DNA of 50,059 bases from Russula earlei (GCA_025769875.1 JAGFNK010000393.1:1-50059); one strand, 5' to 3'; shown: positions 10,749-21,565, counted from the stretch's first letter. Made by a program: numbers and translations. The notes: generated from the sequence alone by a model not told the origin.

Positions 10749-11735
10749 TTATTCATTACCTATAACCATAAGGTCATCAATGGCACGTCGCGTAACACGT
10801 AGGTGCTGCTTGACAAGCATCAATGTCTGGATAGTCTCTGGATGTAGGCTGGCTCTTCGTAATGAGATGGTGTCTCGCCCACCCGAAAATATTCTTTCAA
10901 CAGCAACAGCAGAACCTGCAGTTTTTGTTTTCAACATAAGTAATTGACATAAACACATATCAATGAAATTCTAACCTGGAATCACCAAGAGATCCCGAGC
11001 AAAGACAAAAAGATCCGGAAATTGTGAGCGTCAGTCCAACCCACCAGCTAACAGGATCACAGGAATCAAAGTCCTCACGGGGGAGCCTAAAGTACTCCTC
11101 GAGCTGGTCCCTTCTTGCACTGGCATGCTTCTTGTATCGGGCAGTAAAATTGACCTTTTGCGGAGACTCATTGCGAGACTGTGAATAAGTCTTTGACAGA
11201 CTAGTGGTATGGGGATGATCATGGACAGGCGGTGCGACATATTTTCCTGCATAATTCTCCTGGAAACAGTTGTTGAGTGATGCCTTCACAGAATCCAGAT
11301 AGTCAGCAAGGATGTCGTCATCAGCGTAATCAGATTTCATTCCTTCGTATGAGATGCGAGGATCAAGCACTAAGTATAGCACGTAAGTTTAGGCGTGCAT
11401 AAAAAGGGCAGAAATTCCACATACATGCAGCCCAAGTATACAATGGTGACTCATCAAACTTGTAGTAGTAGTCACTCAACTTGCGGTGTGCATCCGTGAG
11501 ACCAAGCATGAGCTCAGGTGAAGTTGACGATGGAAGATGAGTAAGAATATATTTGATTTGCTCTTGAAGCCCTCAGAAGATTGAGAGTGTGGGATGATGT
11601 GTAGCTGACATTTGAGTAGTTGCCGAACGGAAGGACTTAAGCCATCCTGCAACCAAAGTGATACCTTCCCAGTCCTCCTCAGAGAGTTCGTAATCACGCA
11701 GTATGTGCGTGAGAACAACCTACTAGATAAGATAA
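10749..11735 (-). pseudogene. hAT transposase, C-terminal half, with introns and stops
   Basis: The dimerisation domain ends the protein: an SAVAVERIFSGGRDTISLRR segment then LHPETIQTLMLVKQHLR. Upstream are DQLEEYFRLPREDFDSCDPVSWW, an LDPRISYEGMKSDYADDD block, and an ELMLGLTDAHRKLSDYYYKF block. Two introns are visible with correct GT...AG ends that restore phase: 10916-10975 (60 bp, joining VIP-G to SAV) and 11370-11424 (55 bp, joining WAA to LDPRI). A TGA at 11573-11575 replaces the usual Arg in the IF-R-GLQ motif. A frameshift with a TGA follows the WW motif near 11030. The coding match stops near 11735, where GC-rich sequence begins. The BED finger and the catalytic RNase-H N-terminal part are absent. 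Confidence 0.88.
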
Positions 11736-11739
11736 CTGA

Positions 11740-12369
11740 AGGTATTGTAAGGCGGCGTGGGTGCGTGCCTGAGCGGGCAACGGGGCGCGAGACGACGATG
11801 GAGGCGGCGGCGTATAGCATTAAGATGTTGGAGGCTGAAGCTGAGGCCTACAAGGGCAGGTGACGAGACTGAGGCGATTAGCGAGACTAAGAGGCGCGGC
11901 GGCGGCAGCTGGCTGAGCTAAGGCTGGGGCGACAGAAGCAGATGGCAGGACTGAGGCTGGCGTTGGCGCTGAGACAGACACCGCAACAGGCGACACTGAG
12001 AGCGCAGGAGCTGATGAGACAGAGGCGGGGTGTCAGTCGGGACCGAGGCGGCTGGCAAGGCTAAGGGCACGGTGGCTGGTTATGCTAGCGATACTGGACG
12101 CGCGGTGACAGTGGCTGGTGATGTTTACTGAGGGCGTGAGAACTGAAGCTGCGGCCGAGGTGGGCAGGGCGGAGGATGTAGGGGCAACGGTGACGACGTA
12201 GACTTGGTGGTATAGATGGGTGGAGTAGAAATGGCGACGAGAGAGAGTTGGGACTGAGGGCAAGGCGACCAGGTGCAGTGGGCGGTGCTAGAACGCTGAC
12301 GGACGAGGCGGAGACGACTGGGCTGGCATTGAGACAGCGGCCGCGACTATAAGGGGGGCGGCTGGTGAT
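11740..12369. other. GC-rich segment inside the hAT element
   Basis: Composition changes abruptly here to GAGGCG/GACTGAGGC-like sequence. In style it resembles the low-complexity Ala/Pro/Ser-coding region of the gag-only LTR element at 14200-15450, read on the same strand. It replaces the transposase N-terminal half. No ORF is convincing. Confidence 0.6.
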
Positions 12370-12566
12370 CAAAGAGTATTTAACGTAGTAATAAATCGAG
12401 TTGATGATCATGTACACTATCTACGAGATGAGATGTAAAGTAAATGTAGCTAAAAAATGTAGGATCACATCAGGGCGATCCCTCAGTCGCCTTTGCACGC
12501 ATGCGATTGGGATCAATTGCCTGCAATCGATCTCACTCCAATTCACTCGTCTGGGCAATCACAACA
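12370..12566 (-). mobile_element. Copia LTR fragment (reverse), inside hAT
   Basis: On the reverse strand it begins TGTTGTGATTGCC and shares with the Copia LTR at 4861 the GATCAATTG, CAAAGGCGACTGAGGGATCG and TTACATCTC segments. Only the first part of the LTR is present. Confidence 0.72.
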
Positions 12567-12627
12567 GAACATTCTAGAAAGAAGGTCTCACATTACTCAA
12601 CTCTTTTGCCATTGAGTACAACTAATA

Positions 12628-12799
12628 TACGGCCCGTATATACGGCTTGATGGCGTCCCTTATACGGTACGGTACGGTAACTAACCGTACCGGCAACCGT
12701 ACCGTCATGGTACACTTCCACTACCCGGACGGTACGGTACGGGATACCGTATTACGGTAGCCGTAAACCGTATGTGTACGGGTACGGTCGGCAGCCCTA
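12628..12799. repeat. hAT right end: subterminal TACGG/CCGTA repeats plus TIR
   Basis: Mirror of the left end, with repeated ACGGTACGG, ACCGTACCG and GGTACGGGTACGG motifs, ending in the TIR. It can pair with the left end over much of its length. Confidence 0.8.
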
Positions 12800-12807
12800 C
12801 TAACAAT

Positions 12808-13209
12808 AGTGGGGCATCCCGTGCCTGCCTCACTTTCACTGACGATTAGGCTCGATTAAGCTATTTCCCAACGCTGGCATCAAATAGGCAGTTCCAGTGC
12901 GCTCACCACTGAAAGCCCATGCAACCCCACTCTCTCTCATCAACAAACTCGTCGGCATGGCTTCCCACACCATTGATGTGGTCAATTGTGCTTGCTCATC
13001 TCCAACAAGGAGCACAGCTATCTCATTCATTTCTTAGGCAATTTTCTTCATTTTTTTGGTAATAAATACCTCCTTTGCTGCTATAGTCATATAATCATAA
13101 TTACTGTCTTTTTCATGTGACCTTGCACCTACAATTTTTGGATGTCATTTCAAGTGCAAAATTAAAACTGCTATATCTCAACAATTGCTCAACAGATTGC
13201 CTTGAAGCT
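12808..13209. other. No supported gene; short minus-strand ORF
   Basis: A 64-codon ORF on the minus strand (12836-13030) starts MNEIAVLLVGDEQ. It has no recognised motif, could be an exon of an unknown host gene, and is not called as one. The rest is AT-rich. Confidence 0.35.
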
Positions 13210-13465
13210 TTGACAGGAGAACTGTAGGCCCCTTTCACCAACTGAGAATTCTTGAATCTTGAACTCAAACTTGGATTTCAGGATTTTCTGGGAGTGATGG
13301 GAATGACAGGTGTGATGTAAGTGACATAATAAACTAACATGAGTCTATTTCAAATATGAGTTATTTTTTGGTGTGATTTGCATTCATGTGTGGGGTTTAT
13401 ATGTGATACATGAAATATTTTTTCTAGCCCCTTCCTTCCACTCCTTCCAAGTGGTGTATTGCAAG
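13210..13465 (+). repeat. Dispersed repeat R5, inverted partner of 1-240
   Basis: Reads in the opposite direction to the copy at the window start and matches it across about 250 bases. Both lie next to unrelated sequence, so they look like two copies of one element family, not arms of a single transposon, although the latter cannot be excluded. Confidence 0.75.
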
Positions 13466-13820
13466 CATGTCATTAAGGCAGCACATGTGTCACCAATGTG
13501 TGGGTGCACCTGTTTGTGCAAATTTTGTATGTGCAGCTCTGGTGCAAATGGGGCTGCAAGCACCCAGATGTTGAGCTTGACTCTGAGTTTGATGCTGACA
13601 GCTGACACATCATGTGTAACCCCATATGTGCAAATATGCAAATCACAACAGAAAAAATTGCATATTAATTTATCATATACATCATATCACTTACTGGTGG
13701 ATTTTGCTCCACCAAAGGCAAAGACATGTGGAGTGCCTTTGTGGTGCAATGCACTATGCCTCTGGGTTTGGAAGGACCTGGGACAAATTGTTTTTGGAGA
13801 CCCCCCCCCTTCATGGGAGA
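13466..13820. other. No gene recognised
   Basis: Short overlapping ORFs, no domain seen. Ends with a run of nine or more C just before the LTR element. Confidence 0.45.
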
Positions 13821-14144
13821 TGTAGCGTGCCAGGTTGGGGCATGCAGAGTTCAGTGGGCTTGATCTGAGGGCGGGTATGGACAGAGAAGAACAGAGGGGA
13901 GCAAGCACCTCACATGTGGTCATTTGGCTTCTTGGCTTTTGCAGGCAGACTGATGTGAGCAGCACAAAAGAGAATCTTCTATATTACTTAGGGTAGGAGG
14001 ACAGTTTATATACAGTGAGGCAGGAGGCATGATGAAAGGAATCTAGACTAAGAGATGATGAAAGAAAGGGGGCATAGGAATAACTCGAAGACGACGCGTC
14101 GTGCCACTTACAGTGCACGTGATTTCGTGCTCAGCCGGATCACA
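13821..14144 (-). mobile_element. 3' LTR of the gag-only element
   Basis: On the coding strand it runs from TGTGATCCGGCTGAGC to GGCACGCTACA, TG...CA bounded. It is preceded on that strand by a purine-rich GGGAGATGTAAGGTA that fits a polypurine tract. It differs from the other LTR mostly at CpG/TpG or CpA positions, for example GCATGC versus GCACGC and CACATG versus CGCGCG. Confidence 0.85.
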
Positions 14145-14148
14145 TACC

Positions 14149-15826
14149 TTACATCTCCCGGGCGGTTAAAATTTGACCGTCCCTGGTCAAACCTTCTTGA
14201 GTGAGTCTTCGGCCTGGTGCACGCGGTGTCGGTAGTGGCGGAGGTGATGGTGATGGTGTGGTCGAGTGGGATGGGAACGGAAGACGAGGCGAGCGGTGGC
14301 GGCTGGCGTGGTTCGCTGTGAACGCTTGCCGTAGTCGTTGAGCTCGCGGCCGCGGCGACGAGGTCTTTGCCACTGCAGGTGGTGGCAGCACGCGTGGATG
14401 AGGGCGTAGGTGTGGGCGGGGATGCGATGGAAGGGGAGGCGTGGTGCGGTGTGGTGCTTGCGTCGGCGGCTTCTCTTGTGGCGGCTGCTGCTGCTCCTGT
14501 TGTGGCGTGCCGTGGCTAAGTTCGTGGCCTTCTTGGTATTCCGGGAGGGTGCTGGTGGCGAGGTGTTGCGACGGTGCTGCGGTGCTGTTGTTGCGCGAAA
14601 CTGAGACTGATGCGGCGGGCGCTGGGACGAAGACTGAGGGTGAGACCAAGGAGGCGGCGGCGGACAGAACTGGTGCGACGGCGAAGACGGACGGAGCGGA
14701 GGCGACGGCGGAGAGTGCGGCGGCAGGAAGGGAGACGGCAGACGGCGAGGACAAAGCGGTGGTGGCGACGAAGGCGGCTGAGACTGAGGCGGCGGGCGGC
14801 GCTAAGACGTCGGTGGGCGAGGCTGAGGCGATGGGTGCGGCGGTGCGCGAGACGAGGACTGGGGCGTCGACGGGAGGCGTAGAGGCGGTTGGCAATGCTA
14901 AGGCTGAGATTGGGGGCGCGGAGGCTGTGGCTGACGCGGGCGGAGAGCAGACGAGTGAGGGCACGGCGGTGGACGAGACACAGGCCGGGGGCAGACGAGG
15001 CTGAGGCGGCTGCTGCTGCTGGCGCTAACAACGCGGCGGCGGCGGCGGCGGCGGCTGGCGATACTGGCGATACGACGGTGGACGATACCGGAATGACAAT
15101 GGAAGGAGGAGGGACGGTGGGCGAGGCAGGCAAGGCTGGAGCTTGGGCAGATGCGGCAACGAACGGCACTGGGTGCGAGATGGCGGTGGACGAAACTGGA
15201 GCGATGGCAACAGGCAGGGCAGGTGGGGCGAGGGCGATGGCGACTGGAGGAGCGGAGGCACTCGAGGGTGAGGCGACGATAGACAGGGTTGGAGGCGCGG
15301 GAACCGCAGGGACGACGGGAGCGGGAGAGGTGAAGGCGATGGGCGACGCTGGACGTGCGGAGACGGCAGGGACGACGGACAAGGCAGGTGAGGCGGAGGC
15401 GATGGTGCACGACGTAGGGACGGAAGCTGGAGCGGGCATGGGCGTAGTGAAGGTGTAATCGTCTTCGTCGTCGTCGAGAGAGCCGAGTTGGCGTTCCCAC
15501 TGGATGTCGCGAGGGTCTTGAGAGAAGATGTCGACAGCGGTATCGAACACCTCTCGGAAGTCGTAATACATCCTTCGTCGCTCGTCCATGCGCCAGGGGT
15601 CGAGTCGTCGTGAGATCATCTTGCGGTCGTCCCGGTGGAGTCCGAGCCAAAACAGCTCGTCGCAATCTTCATGGGACAGGCGGCGTGCACGTACGAAGGG
15701 ACCGCATAACGCTCTGAAAAGGCTGTGATACTCGAAAACGTCTTCCTGGTGGCGCATACGAAGCCTTGATGAGGCGGCCACAAAGCCTCGGAGCTCCCGG
15801 TCATAGTAGTGGTCCGGAGTCGGCAT
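14149..15826 (-). pseudogene. Gag-like ORF of the LTR element
   Basis: The N-terminal part starts MPTPDHYYDRELRGFV at 15826 and continues with RMRHQEDVFEYHSLFRAL, SHEDCDELFWLGLH, KMISRRLDPWRMDERRR and FREVFDTAVDIFSQD. The pattern is like basidiomycete Ty3 gag (capsid-type) proteins. It is followed by a long Ala/Pro/Ser-rich low-complexity region. The 14516-16012 frame becomes Arg-rich near 15000 at a GCG microsatellite, while the Ala/Pro/Ser character continues in another frame that ends at 14149 in the polypurine tract. The gene therefore appears frameshifted once or more within the repeat. An upstream Met at 16012 is open too, but its extra 62 residues lack gag character. No zinc knuckle is seen. 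Confidence 0.7.
15032..15056. repeat. (GCG)n microsatellite in gag
   Basis: Eight or so GCG units encode an Ala run on the minus strand. This is a likely slippage site and the probable place where the gag frame was lost. Confidence 0.85.
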
Positions 15827-16427
15827 GATGGAGGGAGTAATATGGAAGGGGGCGCGACTGATGCAGCTGCAACTGCGGGCGTGGAGAGAGGATAGGCGGA
15901 ATGGACAGTAGTGGGTGTGTCGGCGCTGGTGATGCTGGGAAAGAGGCCAAAGATCGCCGGCTGGAGGGGGGAGATGGGCGATGAGGGCGAGTGGCCGCGA
16001 CTGCGATCGCACTGGACGCGAGGGCTGTAAACCTGGGCTCAGGGTTGGATGGACTGAGCTGAACTGAGTGGCGGGCTCGCTCGTGTGATCGGAACGTGCC
16101 GAAGGCGTGTTGAATTAGTGGAAGGTTGGCGTGGGCGACAAGTGAGAGGGGAGGAAGTGAGGATGAAGATGGGGATGCAGCTGGCGGAAGGGTGAAGGAT
16201 GCGGGACGATTAGAGAGAAAGGGAAAGAGTTGTCGAGATGTGAGATGAGGGACGCGCGGTGTGTAGCGCAAGGCCGCTGGGGGGCTCAACGCTGTTTCGC
16301 GTGACTCGCCAGTGCTGCTATTGTGTCGACGCTTGATGGGATGCATGCTCGTAGGACGGGTTGCCCGAGGCAACTGAGGCGAGGAAGTTCGATGGAAACC
16401 GGGGGGGGTCAGGTCAACTCGGATCAG

Positions 16428-16446
16428 GGCCTCACTGGGGCAGCCA
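16428..16446 (-). other. Candidate primer binding site
   Basis: On the coding strand, three bases after the 5' LTR, the sequence TGGCTGCCCCAGTGAGG starts with TGG as needed to pair with a tRNA CCA end. The matching tRNA was not identified. Confidence 0.4.
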
Positions 16447-16449
16447 GTT

Positions 16450-16773
16450 TGTAGCGCGCCAGGTCGGGGCACGCAGAGTTCAGTGGGCTTGATCCGAGGG
16501 CGGGTATGGACGGAGAAGAACAGAGGGGAGCAAGCACCTCGCGCGCGGTCGTTTGGCTTCTTGGCTTTTGCAGGCAGACTGATGTGAGCGGCACAAAAGA
16601 GAATATTCTATATTGCTTAGGGTAGGAGGACAGTTTATATACAGTGAGGCAGGAGGCATGATGAAAGGAATCTAGACTAAGAGATGATGAAAGAAAGGGG
16701 GCATAGGTATTAACTCGAAGACGACGCGTCGTGCCAATTACAGTCACGTGATTTCGTGCTCAGCCGGATCACA
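16450..16773 (-). mobile_element. 5' LTR of the gag-only element
   Basis: Same 324-bp sequence as 13821-14144, richer in CpG than its partner. On the coding strand it ends GGCGCGCTACA. Confidence 0.85.
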
Positions 16774-16825
16774 TACTATCAGTTATCACGACAGACAGGA
16801 AAGGATAAGTCCAGTCCACTAAAAC

Positions 16826-16872
16826 TCAACTCAGTGGTCAATAAAGGTGAAATATATTGACCACTGAATTGA
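16826..16872. repeat. Near-perfect hairpin
   Basis: TCAACTCAGTGGTCAATA at 16826-16843 pairs with TATTGACCACTGAATTGA at 16855-16872 (17 of 18), with an 11-base loop. It lies between the gag-only element and the LTR4 solo. It may be the residue of a small inverted-repeat element. Confidence 0.75.
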
Positions 16873-16923
16873 CTCAGCTCAGATTACAAATTATTTTAAA
16901 ACAATTGATTGATTTGTTGCCCT

Positions 16924-17541
16924 TGTTATGATCTACCCCCTTGTTGGTTCATCTATAATCTCTTTGTTATTGTTCTCTCTTGTCACCCTTGTCCCCTCGG
17001 TTACTGTTTCACCCCTTGATGCTGATGGTCCCTATCGTTTCATCTATTGTGTTTCACTTATTGTGTTTTGCCTATTGTGTTTTGTTTATTGTCAAGTTAC
17101 TTGTGCTATTGGCTCACCCTTTATCTATTGTTCTGCTTATGGTACTGTACAGCCTCGCCACATACAGTATTTAAGCGCTGGTAAAAGCTGGGGAATGCCC
17201 CAAGCTTAGCTTTGTCCCATTTCCTGTCGCATCCCTTGCCTTGTACCCTCTCTCAATCACAACTTGCTTGTGCTGGCTTACACTCTGTTTGACTTGAGTT
17301 TATCACAAGGAACCTTCGTGTTCCTCTTCCTCCTCTGCTTCTCCCTCATCGTCCTCCTCTTCTGTGAAACCAGGAGATCAACTCTGTCTGCGGATTAGGT
17401 CATCCTTGACTTAGTCCTGAGACGCTAAACCTTTGACCCAGCCTCTTTAAGCTGGCCCCCATTGAACCCTTGAACCAAGTCACAGGGACTTGGCGCCACT
17501 GAACCTTGAGCTAACACTCTTACAGCCGCGACGCCGTAACA
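16924..17541 (+). mobile_element. LTR4 (GypB family) solo LTR, target duplication GCCCT
   Basis: 618-bp unit from TGTTATGATC to CGCCGTAACA with GCCCT on both sides (16919-16923, 17542-17546). It matches the GypB 5' LTR at 25538-26133 along its length (GTACTGTACAGCCTCGC, GGGGAATGCCC and the CTCCTCTTCTGTGAAAC segments). The hydrophobic ORF inside it reflects T-rich sequence. Confidence 0.92.
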
Positions 17542-17546
17542 GCCCT

Positions 17547-18178
17547 CTCCTCATGCATCACATTATTGTAAATATGTCAACCCAAACAATTAGAACTTAG
17601 TCAAATGCGTAAGAGAGGGCAGCTCAGTTCCCAAGTTATGTAACCTAAGATGCAACATGAGTCACCCTGAATCACCAGGGGGATTATATACACTTAATTT
17701 GCCTGATCAATTTAGCCTTAGCAGACTCGGATAAACTTAACACAATGGTGTATGTTAATACATGGATTTATATTGAATAAATCGAGACATAAAGTGCATC
17801 CACAAATATGACACCAAATTTTAAATAGGAATGGTCTACTCATTACATGGTGATAATCAGCCAATGGGGATCAATCGCACCTGATGGAGATCAATTGCCT
17901 CAATGACAGAGACTGACCACACAGATTAAACTCAATGCGAAGATCTGGGCTTTACATTTTGTTACAATTTTACTTGAGCCAAGTAACAACATAGTTAGCC
18001 ATCATTTTCACACTTATAATTCAATCTTGTTTGTATTTTTCCACTAAGAACCAAGTCTGTGTTGAAGGTGACTGGCTGTGGATGTCTGATGCCCTCATCG
18101 CAAATAACTCAAAAGGAATCAGTCGTGCAACCTGTTCATATGAATCCAAACTACAACAAGAAAGTCTAAGCCCAGATA
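17547..18178. other. No gene recognised
   Basis: AT-rich sequence without a supported ORF or repeat. Confidence 0.45.
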
Positions 18179-18328
18179 CTTAGCCAAATGTGAGCCTTAG
18201 AAGACAGAATACAATCATCCAATATACCCCCTGAGTTGAGCTAGCTACCACAGAGAAAAGATACATTCTGAGTATGCAGGACACTGTGTGATGATGTACT
18301 GAAAACTTACTCTGGACAGCCTTGCAAG

Positions 18329-19289
18329 TGTCATGAACCATTCTCCGGAGAGGGCCCTTGAAGGACCCTTCCTTATAGGAGGAAACCCAGCCTCTATGGT
18401 GTCACCCTGTTCACACAAGCAAAAGGGGTGAGTAGAGGTGTCCACAATATTGCACGTGCATTGTTGTGCGAGCAATTCTCGGCACAATTGACATACAACA
18501 AGCCCCACTTAAGGGCAACCCTTCTAGCAATAAAGGACAGTATTAGGACCTTCCTAGGGACCCTTTAGGACGACTATAAGTGCCCTAAAATAGGCACTAA
18601 CATAGTATCAAAGACCCTGCAACGTGTTATTAGACTAACTCTAATAACTATAAAACAAACTATAAGGCAATACTAGGGACCTTAATAGAAACATTAGGGT
18701 CGACTTTAAGGACCCTAATAGAACTATATAAGGGGCCTTATAGAATAACACTATTCCCCCGAACCAGACTACAAGTCCTCAAATGACCAGCCCTAAACTA
18801 ACAGGAAATGAATCAGGTGTTTGCACGTGTACTAAAACAGTGAACACATGGACAAGGAAGACTCTTACTCATCAAGAGAAGCCTTCTTACTCAGCAGCTT
18901 ACTGAGCATGACTGAGCATGCTCAGTAAGCATACTCCGACTTCTTACTCATCACTCTATTGTGCTTGATAACAAGGTTATGACTTGTTCCACATTTAGCA
19001 GTTCTCTTGTAGTATATAAGCGCTCAATAAAGTAGCGGACAGTCCTCAGACTGTTCATTTGTTCATGGCACTCTCCATCCATGGGATACTCCTTTAAGGA
19101 CCGTCCCCTTGTGACTATCCTGGCCTCCTCTCTGCGTGACTGCTCGACTCTCACAGTAACTATACCTCTGTGGTATTTGTTACTACTCTGGACTCTACTC
19201 CTTGCCCACGCTGTCTTGGACGTTTATCAACTCATCTTCAAGCTTATCCCTCACTCTTGAACTGGATAGTTCAACAGTGAGTCTTGACA
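18329..19289 (+). mobile_element. LTR1 solo LTR, target duplication GCAAG
   Basis: TGTCATGAACC...GTCTTGACA, 961 bp, with GCAAG at 18324-18328 and 19290-19294. Inserted in the 3' part of the kinase gene. In this coding-sense orientation TATATAA is at 19013-19019 and AATAAA at 19026-19031. Confidence 0.95.
19013..19031 (+). promoter_or_regulatory. LTR1 TATA box and adjacent AATAAA
   Basis: TATATAA and AATAAA lie only six bases apart and are followed by the GTCCTCAGACTGTCCATTTG core. The arrangement recurs in the other complete LTR1 copies and is consistent with a U3/R boundary with a very close poly(A) signal. Confidence 0.65.
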
Positions 19290-19767
19290 GCAAGCGAGCT
19301 GAAAAGCTACGCCTGGAAGATGAAGGTCCAGAAGGTGGAAATAGTCCTCTATGCATTTTGTTGGACATTTCATGTTCCTTTGCTGCATTGCTATCTTCAG
19401 CCTTGCGCTTGCAACTGCTCCTCGTTGAATCATGACTAAGGACCCTCTTGTATCGGCTGCTGTCATCATTGGGCCAATCATTGGATTTCAGTCTCCCTTC
19501 TATGAGTGTCAAGACCCATTTGGAAGAACTAAGTTTCTTGTGAGCTTCCAGGGTCTTCTCATTGGGCTCCTTCTCCTCTTGAAGTTTGCATGGCTCTGGA
19601 TCTACGTTAGAACCATGATAAGGTCTTGAAAAACGGTGCGCAACCCTTCAATGATCTCAATGCATGGTAATGTTTTGATTGTGTCTTTGATAAAAGTTGG
19701 GCCAAACACTCTTGAGTCTAGGAATGATAGCTTTCCCTTACCACCCCAGGCAACATGATTACGACCC

Positions 19768-21565
19768 TGTCAAGACTCACTGTTGAACTATCCAGTTCAA
19801 GAGCGAGGAGTAAGCTCAAAGACAAGTTGATAGAGGTCTAAGATGGTGTGGGCAAGGAGTAGAGTCCAAAGCAGTATCAAATACCACAGAGGTATAGTTA
19901 CTGGTAGAGTTGAGCAGGTACGCATGGAAGAAGCCAGAATGGTCACAAGGGGATGGTCCTTAAAGTAGTATCCCAGGGATGCAGAGTGCCATAAACAAAT
20001 GGACAGTCTGAGGACTGTCCACTACTTTATTGAGCACTTATATACTACAAGAGAACTGCTAAATATGGAACAAGTCATAACTTTGTTATCAAGCACAATA
20101 GAGTGATGAGTAAGAAGTCAGAGTATGCTTACTGAGCATGCTCAGTCATGCTCAGTAAGCTGCTGAGTAAGAAGGTCTCTCTTGATGAGTAAGAGCCTTT
20201 ATTGTTCACATGTTTACTGCCCTAGTACACATGTGAAGCACCTGATTCATTTGCTGTTAGTTAGTTTAGGGCCAGTCATTCAAGGACTTGTAGTTTGGTT
20301 CAGGGTATATAGTTGTCTATAAGGCCCCTTATATAGTTCTATTAGGGTCCTTAGAGTCGACCCTAATACTTCTATTAAGGTCCTTAGTATTGCTGTATAG
20401 TTTGTTCTATAGTTATTAGAGTCAGTCTAATAATGTGTTGTAGGGTCTTTAGTATTGTGTTAGTGCCTATTGTAGAGCACTTCTAGTCGTCCTAAAGGGT
20501 CCTTAGGGAGGCTATAATGCTTCCCTTTATTGCTGAAAGGGTTGCCATTAAGTGGGGCTTGCTGTATGTCAATTGTGCCAAGAATTGCTCACACAACAAT
20601 GTGTCAAGACACGTACTGCTGATCACAAAGGACTCAGGAGCAGGTGGGCAAGGGTTGGAACAGACGGTATGTGGCATAAACAGCGTTGAACAGGAGGATG
20701 AGCCAAACAATGAGGAGGTACCAGATGGGGACTGGTATGTGCTGCAAGAGACAAAGGCGAAGGCTAGAGGCCAGTGTAGCAAGGGGGCTTTGAACAAGGC
20801 GGGTGTTGAAGAGTACCTTGAAGACAAGAGTAGACTTTAAACTGAGTGGTTGCAGGGGAGTACCCAGGAGGATGAGAGTATCACAAATGGACAGTCTGAC
20901 AACTGCCATGCTTCATTGGGGCTTATATACAGTGTACAGGGTCAATTACAAAGGACTGGGACTAATCTAGACCCTCTGGTACCCTCCAATAGGACTGTAG
21001 AGGCATAAACTTGCTTGTGTCAGGTTTCAGGCTTACTGAGCACATTACTGATCATTGTGGAGCGATGACATCATTATGATGTCACTGTGGAGTGCTTAGT
21101 GAGCCTATGAGGTCACTGTGGAGTTGCTCAGTCAGCCATGATGTCATTGGAGCTTTGATGACATCAGATGAGTTATGCAACCGTTTCCTAGAGTTGGTGC
21201 CACTGTTTCGGGTTCCTGGTGGCTGGGTGACCATGTGGTTGCCACGCGATGATTACCCGATTAGGAAACGGGTGCCTGGTTGTGTTATAGTGCCTTTGCA
21301 ATAGTGATATCTTGTACCATGGGAGGGGTAGCCCAGGAAATGGAAGGGAGTTGGCAATGCGAAGTGGGAGAGGTCTCTCTTGAGTGAAACAGGACAATAT
21401 ACAGCCAGGGCCTGGCCTTGGTTCATAACACAATGCACATGTGATATTGTGGACACCTCTACTCACCCCTTTTGCCTGTGTGAACAGGGTGACACCATAG
21501 AGGCTGGGTTTCCTCTCATAAGGAAGGGTCCTTCAAGGGCCCTCTCCAGGAATTGGTTCATGACA
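19768..21565 (-). mobile_element. LTR1 solo LTR split by LTR2, target duplication GACCC
   Basis: The outer unit starts TGTCAAGACTC and ends TTCATGACA, with GACCC at 19763-19767 and 21566-21570. The kinase coding sequence resumes across it. An LTR2 occupies 20602-21430. Confidence 0.95.
20602..21430 (-). mobile_element. LTR2 solo LTR inside LTR1, target duplication CAATG
   Basis: TGTCAAGACACG...GGTTCATAACA, 829 bp, with CAATG at 20597-20601 and 21431-21435. It is the reverse nesting of the 1395 locus: here LTR2 entered LTR1, so both families were active in overlapping periods. Confidence 0.95.

Larger units (their letters stand above)
10539..12799 (-). mobile_element. hAT-superfamily DNA transposon, TIRs and 8-bp TSD intact
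   Basis: The ends are inverted: TAGGGCTGCCAACCGTACC at 10539 mirrors GGTACGGTCGGCAGCCCTA ending at 12799 with one mismatch. CTAACAAT stands on both sides (10531-10538 and 12800-12807), an exact 8-bp target duplication as expected for hAT elements. Inside are the C-terminal half of a hAT transposase on the minus strand, a GC-rich segment, and a reversed Copia LTR fragment. The transposase N-terminus is missing, so this copy is non-autonomous. Confidence 0.93.
13821..16773 (-). mobile_element. Gag-only, non-autonomous LTR retrotransposon
   Basis: Two direct repeats of 324 bp (13821-14144 and 16450-16773) bound a 2.3-kb interior that codes on the minus strand for a gag-like protein and nothing else. 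There is no protease, RT, RNase H or integrase, and no room for them. Such elements need enzymes from a full-length partner. The flanks (GGAGA and TACTA) are not a target duplication. Confidence 0.85.

Noticed and set aside
12836..13030. 64-codon minus-strand ORF MNEIAVLLVGDEQ...
   Set aside because: Reads like protein but has no motif, no homologue known to me and no supporting exon; left as unassigned.
14441..15458. Long plus-strand Ala/Thr/Gly-rich and Arg-rich ORFs
   Set aside because: They are antisense shadows of the GC-rich gag region of the LTR element; the protein-like signal (gag motifs) is on the minus strand.
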